Shown here one piece after another: positions 24,435-35,000 of a stretch of 64,000 nucleotides of DNA. Under the pieces are notes generated by a model that ran no database searches, was not told where the DNA came from, and worked only from the letters and a program-made list of their open reading frames with translations. The position numbers and the translations under genes are program-made. The first letter of the stretch is position 1. Every line of letters begins with the position of its first letter. This DNA is from Macrostomum hystrix (lineage: Eukaryota > Platyhelminthes > Macrostomidae): contig CATNEN010000039.1 of the NCBI GenBank assembly GCA_950097015.1, forward strand, positions 10,138,001 to 10,202,000. Direction: 5' to 3'.

Positions 24435-25245
24435 CAAACTGGTGAAGCCATTATCTAACTGGTGAGCCATTATCTAACTGGTGAGCCATTATCTAACTGG
24501 TGAGCCATTATCTAACTGGTGAGCCATTATCTAACTGGTGAGCCATTATCTAACTGGTGAAGCCATTATCTAACTGGTGAGCCATTATCTAACTGGTGAG
24601 CCATTATCTAACTGGTGAGCCATTATCTAACTGGTGAAGCCATTATCTAACTGGTGAGCCATTATCTAACAGGTGAGCCATTATCTAACTGGTGAGCCAT
24701 TATCTAACTGGTGAGCCATTATCTAACAGGTGAGCCATTATCTAACTGGTGAGCCATTATCTAACAGGTGAGCCATTATCTAACTGGTGAGCCATTATCT
24801 AACAGGTGAGCCATTATCTAACTGGTGAGTCATTATCTAACTGGTGATCAATTATCTAACAGGTGAGCCATTATTTAACAGGTGAGCCATTATCTAACAG
24901 GGAAGCCATTATCTAACAAGTAAGCCATTATTTAACAGGTGAGCCATTATATCACAGATAAGCCAATATCTAACAGATAAGCCAATATCTATCAGATCAG
25001 CTATTATCTAACAGGTGAGCCATTAACTAACAGGGGAGCCATTATCTCACAGATAAGCCATTATTTAACAGGTGAGCCATTATATCACAGATAAGCCAAT
25101 ATCTAACAGATAAGCCAATATCTATCAGATCTGCTATTATCTAACAGGTGAGCCATTAACTAACAGGGGAGCCATTATCTCACAGATAAGCCATTATCTC
25201 ACAGATAAGCCATTATCTCACAGATAAGCCAATATCTAACAGGTA
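24435..25245. repeat. Minisatellite, 19-bp unit
   Basis: Tandem TGAGCCATTATCTAACTGG. The left half is homogeneous. The right half is diverged (AACAGG, AACAGATAAGCC) and includes a duplicated ~120-bp block (24940-25060 and 25060-25180). Confidence 0.95.
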
Positions 25246-25689
25246 AGCAGAGCAACACCAATACTTACTGATTACTTAATAAATGAGTCAGCAGGGCCAA
25301 AAAGAGAGCTCCACAGATTTAAATTTAGAGGAAAAAACTAAAAGTTTATTTATTTCAGTGACTATAAAAAACACGTGGTATTTGTTGTTTTAAGACAGAT
25401 AGAAATTAATAATATTCCGATTAGCAATGTGACAATAAATTTGGGGATATAGCATTTGAATGGCAATTAAAAATAGTTTGACACCCAAGATTAACCTTGT
25501 GAATTCTGATAATCATAAAGATGCACTATTATGATATCAATGCGTATACTTACACGTATATTAGTAATATACCGTCAATCAGAATATACAGTCTATATTA
25601 ATTTGGCGAGTCAACGGTGAGACTTCAGAAAATAGAACAAAAATGTGCAGCTTTCAGTCTTTCATACTACTCACCAGTAGCTACACATG

Positions 25690-25815
25690 CATGGCACAAT
25701 CGAATGAGCGGTTAACGCTCGAAGTCACACTTGCATGTATTTGTGGTGCAGCTTCGGAGAGACACGGGGGCTCGTCGTGCACTTCCTGACGATGAGAAAG
25801 TCAGGATCAGCGGAT
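25690..25815 (+). repeat. SINE S1 body fragment
   Basis: GGTGCAGCTTCGGAGAGA followed by GGCTCGTCGTGCACTT resembles the central body of S1. The tRNA-like head is absent or too diverged to align. Confidence 0.45.
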
Positions 25816-26011
25816 TGGGTTGAATTTATTGATTCCCATGCAGGTGGCAGCGCGCGCAGACAGTTGAAATCGTTAATTTAATTAACATTAACGTTCTGGC
25901 AAATTCAATTTCGCAAATAATTTTCTATCTCACAGCCGCAGGCCGACAGATGTAATTGTTGCATTTCTTCCTGTACTATCAGTCAGAGCAAAAGTACTCC
26001 CTGATGCTTGT

Positions 26012-29000
26012 TCACTTGTTCGGCCGGCTGCGTGACGCCTTCCTCGGAGCAGTCCACGCCTCGCTGTCGCTGCTAATGTAACCCGCTGTGTCCGTGTCGC
26101 TGCTGCTGTCGCCGAGTTCGTCGCTGCGTAGAATCGACAAGGAACCCGAGGATACGATGGAGGACGAGTCCTCGGAGACACGGCTGGAACTGGGATTGCT
26201 CTTCACTGGACTTCGCTCGGGCTCCTTGGCCGCTCCAGACAGCTGCTGACGGACTGCCGGACCCTCCGCTGTGACAACACTGGAATGTGCCGTGCCGTTC
26301 GTTGGATCCTCAGCCTCGTCGCCGGCCTTTGATTCGGCCATTATTTGTACTTTGTCCGTTGACGTCAGCATTGCTGGCCGTGCCTTCCGTTCGCTGGAAT
26401 CAAGACGTTCCTCGGTCTCCTGACCTGAGCTCTGTCGCTCAACTTGCTGGCCTGGGCTCCTTCCATCGGCTTGTCGACTCGAGCTGTGGCTGTCTGTAGC
26501 AGGCGACTCAGCCGTTGTTGATTTACTGAGCTCGGCTGTTAGCTTGCTGGCTTTTGGAGACTCTTGGATGTCCTGGTTGCTCGAAGGCTTGGAACGCTTA
26601 GGACTTGCCTCTGGACTAGAGCCTGACGAGTAAAGGGGAGTCGCAGGAAGCGATCTGGACTTTGCGCTGCTGTGGCTGCGCCTGGGACTGCGGCTGGGAC
26701 TGCGGCTGGGACTGCGGCTGCGGCTGGGACTGCGGCTGGGACTGCGGCTGGGACTGCGGCTGGGACTGCGGCTGCGGCTGGGACTGCGGCTGGGACTGCG
26801 GCTGGGACTGCGGCTGCGGCTGGGACTGCGGCCTGACCGAGGCGAGGACTCGCGACTCACGCTCGGACTGGATGACGCCCTGGACTTGACAGCGTCCTCA
26901 GCGTCACTGCTATGGCCCTCTGGTTTGACTGACTGGTCCACTACGCGGATTGTCACTTTCACTTCAGCATCCGAATCTTTGCTCGGCTCATCGGAGCGTT
27001 GAGAGTCCTCCGTTCTCGCGGGTCTGATAGCCGTAGCTTTGGCGCCTGATCGACCACTGCTGGCGACCGAAGATTTGGCGGAGCTTCGCCCCGACTTCTG
27101 CTCTGACCGTGGTGGTGGCGTCGGTTGCCGCTCCTGGGTTGGCTCCTGTCGTCGTTGTCCAACAGACGCCTGAGATGAGCGTGATCCACGGCCATCGCTT
27201 CTGGAATCTCTCTCCGCCGTTAGACTCGCCGAAGCGCTGGCCGGCTTCGTCTCCTGACTGGATTTGGTTTTGAATCGCGCCAAAAGTTTTTTAATTCCCA
27301 GACAATTTTTGCTAAACCGAGGCCTTTGGCACGAGTAAGAGTAACTACAGTTCTCACACACTTTACTAAATCTTTTAACGTAATACTTAAGGCTCTAGAA
27401 TGGAGCCCGAGGTCAGTCCTCAAACCAAACCGACTGAAATCAGTAGCTGGTCGATCCAGTCGTCTAGGAACGCCGAGACATCTCACCACAGTCCTTCCCA
27501 TTGCACCCTGGGGATAAATGGGGTAAAATTCACTTCTAGAGCCTTACGTTGGCATCCCCCCTTGAACGCTTGGCAATACTGTACTGAGTCCATTAGTGAT
27601 TATGGGAGAAAGAGGATATTTTGTTAGAATCGTTGAATATCTCGACGTTCTGGAGAGGTGGCGACTGGATTTCTGTTTCAGAACGTGTTCTAGAATTCCA
27701 TGCACCCGTGTTTCTCTAACGTTTTAGATTCGGGCCTCTTAGTATTTACGCAAGTGTGGCTTTTGAACGACAGAAATTAGGCGCATTCGGGAGACTTACA
27801 TTAACTTTTTAGCCGCTACCATGGCCTCACGATGCTGCACGTCGGCTTTGGTGGCTTTCGGCTGAAAATCGACATTGCAGGACAGATTCATCGCACTCTC
27901 CACTGGTAAGGTACACTTGTTCGAGTTAGAATCAACGACGAGTTATAATCTTACCTGGGCGCGCTGCGGCTTTGGCGGTCTGTGAGTCACCTCTGGAGAT
28001 CGAAATAAATTAAGCAATTAAGCATCTACCAAAAATGATTGAAACGTACTCAAATTACTCAACTCACGTTGTTGATGAAGGACGTTAAGAAACTGCTGAC
28101 CCTCGAGCATGTTGGCCACATGCCTCCTATAGTTCTGAAAGCCTGGAGTCCAACTGGGCAAACTGGAAGGCAGCGGCGGATAAAGACCCGGCCCTGTGTG
28201 ATAGGCCTCCAGCCGGCGCATGGGGTACGTCGCCTATAGGAGGACATATGTGAATGGCTTTGTATGATCGTCATTGACTGAGAACCTGCAACAGAGTATG
28301 ACTGGGAGTGATAATGGCAATTGAACTTAAGGACTGGGAGAGAAAATGACAGACGAACTTGGTGACTGGGAGAGAAAATGATAGACGAACTTGGTGACTG
28401 GGGGAGAAAATGACAGACGAACTTGGTGACTGAAAGGGAAAATGACAGACGAACTTGGTGACTGAAAGGGAAAATGACAGACGAACTTGGTGAATGGGAG
28501 AGAAAATGACAGACGAACTTGGTGACTGAAAGGGAAAATGACAGACGAACTTGGTGAATGGGAGAGAAAATGATAGACGAACTTGGTGACTGGGGGAGAA
28601 AATGACAGACGAACTTGGTGACTGAAAGGGAAAATGACAGACGAACTTGGTGAATGGGAGAGAAAATGAGAAATATCATCAGAACTGAAATACTAAGAGA
28701 AAAAGTATGCCGAAGTTTCTGGGATAAAAATGATGAACGAAATTTAGCAGTCTCTGGAAGCTAGGGAGGTGATTGACAAACTTTAGGATTCTCACGGGAG
28801 TCGGTTGAGCTAAAAAATAGATTTCTCTTCTGGGTCAAGCAGCCAGCTGCGTTTCCTGTGTATTTCAGGACTTGATTGTGAAAGAAAAAATACAATATAC
28901 GAAGAGGCTATTCAAGAAGAATGAAATCCAACCATCAACAAGTGAAGATTTCGGCAGGCGCCTTCTAAAACGAAACCCAAATTTCATTTCTGCTTCCGCC

Positions 29001-31605
29001 CTGCTGTCAAAGAAGCAGGCTTGAAGTTGATCCCTATGGCAGCCTTCCATCCTGAGACTTTTCAATTTCATTCATCTAAAAATAGCTCTTAACACTTATT
29101 CAACATTCATGCCTTAACAAAGAAAATTGTTTATGAAAATGTTTTCAAAGCACATTGATGCATGCAATGTTTGAAAACAAGAATATTGTGAAAATGGTTC
29201 CTTGTGTTGCATCTCCATGTTGCAGGGCGACACGCTGGCCCCGTTCCTCTTCGTGCTTCTCCTGGACTGGGTGCTTCGGACTGCGCTCCCCTCGGCTGAA
29301 GACGGCTTCCTGCTACGCAGACGCATCGGTCGCCGCCACGATGAGAAGCGCCTCAGTGTGCTTGGCTACGCCGACGACCTCGCCCTCCTGTCCTCGACTG
29401 TCGAAGGTGCCCAGCGCCAGATCGACAGGTTGGCTGAGGTGGCATCAAGCGTCGGCCTAGTGATCAACACGCTTAAGACCGAGGTGCTGACCGTGCCGGC
29501 CGACATCCCAGCGGACCTGACGTGCCGCGGCGCAGACGGGCAGATCATCTCGCTCGCACGCTGCCAGCGCTTCACTTACCTCGGCGGTCTGGTGCCCAAC
29601 GTGGAAGACGACATCCGGCGGCGCAGAGGACTCGCATGGGCGGCCTACCGTTCGATCCGGGCCGTCCTCCAGTCCACAGCGCTGCCTGACCGCCAGAGGG
29701 CTCGGCTGTGGCAGGCGGTGATCGAGACCGTCCTGCTGTACAACGCCGAGTCGTGGACGCTGACGGCTACGCTGGAGCGGCAGCTGGACTCGGCGCACTC
29801 GGGGCTGCTCCGTGCGGCCTTTCAAGCTGACGAGAGCGTCGGGACGGAGGCTCTGTACGAGAGAGCTCAGCTGCAACGCCCGTCCACCATCCTGCGCCAG
29901 CGACGACTTCGACTAGCGGGCCACGTCATTCGGGCCGAAAGCTACTGCCGCCAGCCCGCCCAGGACGTCCTTCTGCTCACCCTGCAGGGCCCGTTCAGGC
30001 GCGGCCAGGCTCGGACCCGCCGCTACGTCGACTGCCTGCTGAGCGACGCCAGGGCGCCCGACACTGCCTCCGGCGCGGACCATGTTCGCGCGCTGGCTCT
30101 GCGGCGCATCATTTGACGCCGCCCCCCTGACGCTTGGGGCTTGCGTATTTTGTTGTTGTTGTGTTGTTGTATCTCCATGTACTGTTAAGTTTTGTGCTAG
30201 TGAAATTTTTGTATCTTCTTCTCGTTTAGAGAAAATTTCAACGAAAAACGATGTGTAAGCCAAAAAATAGTACTATGAAAGTTTTACTTTCGTTACGAGC
30301 GGTGTTAAGCTGCAACCAGTGTTCATTTGGGTGGGTTAGGCGAAAGAAAATATATTAAATTAAAGGGATCATGCGAGACTGAAACTCAACTCTACGAGAG
30401 TATGCCTGCTCAATGGCGTTGTGACTTAATAGATCTGGATGTGACCATACATTTCAATCATAGTTAGTCCCATTTCATTGTCTTTTTTGTTTTACGAGCT
30501 GGAAATCCAAAGATAGGCTAGGAAACTGAGATGATTTCTGAAGTGTCGCTTCCAGATCCATGCAGGTGCATTCTTTGGTCCATCATAATTACATGCATGT
30601 GTCAGTATTATGGGATTAAAAAAATATGAAATCAACTTTTTATGTATGTACTTAGGCATCTTCATCAGACTGATTTAGGCTGGAAGTGTCCAAAAACAGA
30701 GTCAATTGTATTCTGTTCTATGGTTAGTTTAACAGCCGAATTATTTTAAACCGCATTAAATCACAAAAGCATAGCAATGTAATGAATGAAGTTTAAACCA
30801 ATAGCTAGCTGTCTTACCACAACTTCATTAGCCGTTCTCACTAGGCAGCGAACATACGGGCTTGAGATGGACCTTCTCACTGATCTATTCACCACAGGTT
30901 TAACGAGCTGCGGGCTGGATTTCAATTTGTTGCAGCTAATTAGCGCGCGTAATAAAACATAATTCCTGACGCTTCTAAAAGGTTGCAGAGTGCGAGCGTT
31001 CTGTTCAGATAAAAACTCACACAGCATCTTCACGAGCCTGCTGTCGCGTGTACGGCTTTGATGCCGGGAAGTTGTAAAGCACCTGTAAGTTGAGAATAAT
31101 AAGTTAGCAATGTCTTAAACTGGTATTCCTGTTGTTAATATAATTCGAACAGATTAATTTACTAATGTCTCCCTCTGATTGCCAGATCTTGTAACGAAGC
31201 CGTTCTCTCGAATCTCAAAATTAAAATGATTTTCTCTGAAAACGGTGAATTTTATATGGGCTTGAGAAGCTTGAATCAAATATAGCCAAGAATATATTTA
31301 AAAGCTATATGAAAATACATTCCATTTACTAAAGTCCTACACTTGTTGAAAGTTGATTATGAAATACGAGCGGATTTAAGCAGAAAGTACGAAACGGCAA
31401 TAGTATATAACGCATGCAGTAAAAAAATTCCCACATCAAGACCGAGTAAGTCAGCTCACAGGTGGTTAGCTACTCGCCGAAGAACCGCCTTAGATACTTT
31501 GTATTCTTCGCCGGGTTCGCCCTCGGCACTTCTGCTGGCCGCCAACGATGTGGATGATTTCGGGCCCGTCTTTTGCCGTCTTTTGCCAGCAGATTTTGAT
31601 GACAT
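26012..31605 (-). CDS. Unrecognised protein with C-terminal RS-repeat domain
   Basis: A multi-exon minus-strand gene. I do not recognise the protein. In-phase exons: 28233-28068 (ATYPMRRLEAYHTGPG...), 27992-27955, 27897-27800 and 27323-26012 (stop). An upstream exon 31082-31023 reads VLYNFPASKPYTRQQARED and ends at a GTGTGA donor. A probable start exon begins at ATG 31605 (MSSKSAGKRRQKTGPK). Its best donor (31460|) gives the wrong phase, so the 5' join is unresolved; another exon may exist. The last exon encodes about 437 residues, very rich in Ser, Arg, Lys and Glu, with a central SPSRSPSRSRSPSRSPSRS repeat as in SR and SR-like nuclear proteins, and an acidic Ser-rich tail. Nuclear or RNA-processing function is inference from composition alone. 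The intron 28234-31022 contains a LINE insertion. Confidence 0.6.
26690..26835 (-). repeat. 18-bp in-frame coding repeat (RS domain)
   Basis: A plus-strand CTGCGGCTGGGACTGCGG repeat, read on the minus strand as alternating SPSRS and RSRSPSRS. It is a tandem repeat that keeps the reading frame open and encodes the Arg/Ser domain of the 26012-31605 gene. Confidence 0.9.
27620..27700 (+). repeat. Dispersed repeat R2, short diverged copy
   Basis: GTTGAATATCTCGACG and CTGTTTCAGAA blocks in the same order and spacing as in 5961-6150 and 54825-54975. It lies in an intron of the RS-repeat gene, antisense to it. Confidence 0.5.
28330..28680. repeat. Minisatellite, 32-bp unit
   Basis: Tandem units containing GACAGACGAACTTGGTGACT with GGGAGAG or GAAAGGG variants, in the intron of the RS-repeat gene about 100 bases upstream (gene sense) of the 28233 acceptor. 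Confidence 0.95.
29221..30170 (+). mobile_element. 5'-truncated LINE (RTE-like non-LTR retrotransposon)
   Basis: The C-terminal half of a reverse transcriptase is open from 29223 to the stop at 30116. It begins at the QGDTLAPFLF motif and includes YADDLALLS, the catalytic YADD box. Then follow YLGGLVPNVEDDIRRRR, LYNAESWTLT and RLRLAGHVIR, the tail blocks common in RTE-like and related LINE polymerases of invertebrates. A short 3' UTR ends in a TTG-rich tail. The insert is bounded by the exact 10-bp direct repeat ATCTCCATGT (29211-29220 and 30171-30180). Truncation at the 5' end plus a target duplication is the hallmark of target-primed reverse transcription. It lies antisense in the intron of the RS-repeat gene. 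No frame break is seen, so the insertion looks recent. Confidence 0.93.
30181..31020. other. Intron sequence without recognised elements
   Basis: AT-rich sequence continuing the intron of the RS-repeat gene. No coding signal of its own, no tandem array. Confidence 0.5.
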
Positions 31606-32047
31606 TTAGGAAGCAAATATTTGTTGTAAACAGTTGTCCTACGTTAAATAAAGAGTCTCAAACTAAAATATCGAATTAAAAAATAAACTTTATTTAAAAA
31701 AAACGAACACATCTTCTGAATTGAGTAGGCGCAAAAACACTACTGTAAATAAATCAATTTCGAATAAAAACCCGAGAATTTTTTATTTCATGCTTATTAG
31801 TTTTACAAACGGTTTATTTTATTATTTATTTAGTTTTATTGTTAAAAACAACAATAAATAAAGGTAACCGTTGTTATTCTGCATGATTGAAGTGAAGCAC
31901 CTTTTAAAAATGTTATATATATAATATGTGATTTTTCTAAGAAATATTTCGAGTCTTGAATCAGGTAAAAACACGGGTCTAGATTTATTGAGTTGGCTCT
32001 AGTTAGTTAATACGTAGTTGTGAGTTTCCCAAGATATCACAATAAAA
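31606..32047. promoter_or_regulatory. Putative shared promoter between divergent genes
   Basis: There are 442 AT-rich bases between the probable ATG of the minus-strand RS-repeat gene and the ATG of DCTN2. Both 5' UTRs and core promoters must fit here if no far-upstream exon or spliced leader is involved. No clear TATA box or CpG cluster stands out. The assignment is positional. Confidence 0.4.
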
Positions 32048-35000
32048 ATGCCTTTGGATCCAAAGTACAGCAGCCTTCCTTACATTGTAAGTAGGGAAAT
32101 AAAAGTTTTTATTTTTAATCAGTCAAAATGTAAAGATATTAGCTCGTATTTATTTTTTTCTTGTCGATTACCATCAAGTATCATAACTCATGAAGTATGA
32201 AGTGTCAAAATCATTTTAACACATTAAAAAGTTACATGTTGGAGTAGTGTGTCGACTGCTAAAGTATAAGTAGCCCACAATTAGTATATTCTCTTAGCAC
32301 TAAATACATTAGTCATTAGTTGCTAGTAACATTATTTGTTGCCATCAATGCCATAATGCTTAGATTTATTAATGCTACTCTTTTGGATATTAAGTTGCCT
32401 AGCAAAGAAAAGGCATTGGTAGGATTGTGAGTTATCATTTACAACTGAAGACAGATTGACAAAAATCTATAAATTTACTATTCTTAAATTGCAACTATAT
32501 TATCTGGCTAGATAAGGCCTAACATAAATTCATAATGTGGAATCTTGAAAGTGAAATTTGTGAATAGCTGCTATGTCTATTTGTTTTATTTCTTTAAGTA
32601 AACCAAAATTAAGCTCTTATAATATAATTTTAATTGATGATATTTATTATATCAGTTCTTATTCTTATATTTCATGAAAACAGACAAATAGGCAAATAGC
32701 TAATTGATATCAAATGATTATTTTTGTCTTTAGACAACCTTTGCCTTTATATTTAGTAGTGTATTTAGCTATAAATATAAGGCAGAAGGTAGGTCATATA
32801 TAGATACTTTAAGACAAGTAAATGGTTATTTGTCTACCCTCTTTGAAAAACATGTTAAAAATACATTGAAGCACACTTTAAAATTGAGATAGATTGCAAA
32901 AGGTGTTGTCTGCAGATTGTAAATTTTTTCCTATAGGGTAGTTTGGAGACCAGAGGAAATGGGATCATTTAGCTAGTATTTAAAAAATAATAGAAAATAA
33001 ATTGTACTATTGGCATATATATATTGTTTATTTTTTCTGATAGAGTTTTATTTTGTTTACTAAAAATGGTAGGAACTCAGAAGGAGTCTCAAGTCATTTA
33101 TGCTTTTGTCCACATTAGCTAGTAAAACAAAATAACTCAAAATCATTGTATTTTGTTTCACAGGCTACTGGACAGCCAGATGTGTATGAGTCTGGTGACC
33201 TCCCAGAGAGTGACCAACTTGGTCGAGTCAGTGTAAGCTTTTGTTTTTATTCACTTTATGTAAACATCTAATAAAAACATATCAAGCAGATTGCTTCAAT
33301 AGTCTTCTTGTAACTAATTTGGTACAATTCTAGGCGCCCAGCAACCAGCCTGAGTCCTCGGCCGATGTTGACCAATCCCGCTTAGATCCGGCTGCAGCCG
33401 CCACTCGATTCAAAGGCAAACAGCTGGACTCCAGCCAGGTTGACTTCACCGACGCCATCAGGGCTGGTAGGCGAGTCGGCTATTCGAATGGCGCAGGAGA
33501 TCTTGAACTGCTTGACGAGGCTGGCCGAGCTGAGGAGACTCCGCTGCAGAAGTTCAGGTGGGGCTTCGTTGAGGAATCAATAGGGAATGAAGAGAGAAGG
33601 AAGGAAGATGGGGAATGAAGATATTATGAATATGAAGGAAGATGGAGAATGAAGAGATAATGAAGGAAGATGGGGAATGAAGATAATATGAATATGAAGG
33701 AAGATGGGGAATGAAGATATTATGAATATGAAGGAAGATGGGGAATGAAGAGAGAATGAAGGAAGATGGGGAATGAACAGATAATGAAGGAAAATGGGCG
33801 ATAAGGAGAGAGCGAAGGAAAATGGACGATGAAGAGAGAATGAAGGAAAATGGGCGATGAAGAGAGAAGGAAGGAATATGGGGAATGAAGAGGTAATGAA
33901 GGAACATGGGAAATGAAGAAAAATGAAGGAAGATGGGGAATGAAAAGATAATGAAGGAAGATGGGGAATGAAGATATTATGAAGGAAGATAGGGAATGAA
34001 GAGAGAATGAAGGAAAATGGGCGATGAAGAGAGAATGAAGGAAAATGGGCGATGAAGAGAGAATGAAGGAAAATGGGCGATGAAGAGAGAAGGAAGGAAG
34101 ATGGGGAATGAAGATATTATGAAGGAAGATAGGGAATGAAGAGAGAATGAAGGAAAATGGGCGATGAAGAGAGAGTGAAGGAAAATGGGCAATGAAGAGA
34201 AAGTGAAGGAAGATGGGGAATAAAGAGGGAATGAAGAAGGGCATGAAGACATTAGACAAGGACTTAGATGTTTGGAAAATTGTGATAAGAAAAGGAAAGA
34301 GAGGAAGTAGTAAATTAGCGATTTTAAAATAAGCAAGTGGCCAGGAAAAATCTGCAAGACGGAATCCTTCAAACCGATAGTTTAAGCCAGAGCAAAACCA
34401 AATAATAACAGGCGGCTGCAGGCGGAAATCGCCGGCCTCGCTGCCGCGGTCGAGGAGGCTCGTAAATCAGCCGAGAGCGGCGTCAGCGGTAGCGGCGAGG
34501 ATGTCTCGCCAGACCAGCTGGCAACGATGATTCGCGGCACCCAATCGGAGCTGCTGGCTCTGCATCTGGACTCCGTGCTGGGACCGGACGCCCAGGGGCT
34601 GCACGTCTTCGACCCTGAGGGCTGCTTGGAGAAGCGATTGGCTGGCCAGCTGGAGCGCCTGGGCAAACAGCAGGGCGGCACCGCGGCCGCTTCGAAGGGC
34701 GGCGATGGCCAGCTGGTGTACGAGGTGAGCCGTGCGAGCTGGCCTGCTCGGGAGAAGGAAATGGATGAGGGTAGATAAGAATTGGGATGAGAGAATATGA
34801 TATTGGGATGAGAGTAGATGAGATTGGGAATATTGGGATGAGTAGATGAGATTGGGATGAGAGTAGATGAGACTGTGATGAGAGTAGATGCGAATGGGAT
34901 GAGAGTAGATAAGAATGTGATAATATTAGATAATAATGGGATGAGAATTGATAAAATGGGATTAGGGTAGATAGGAATAGAATAAGATTAGATAAAATTT

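Noticed and set aside
29202-30116. A host gene with a reverse-transcriptase domain
   Set aside because: Exact target duplications bound the sequence and it is 5'-truncated, so it is an inserted LINE fragment.
33554-34372. Phe/Ser/Pro-rich frames antisense to DCTN2 intron 3
   Set aside because: Translation of the purine-rich 28-bp array only.
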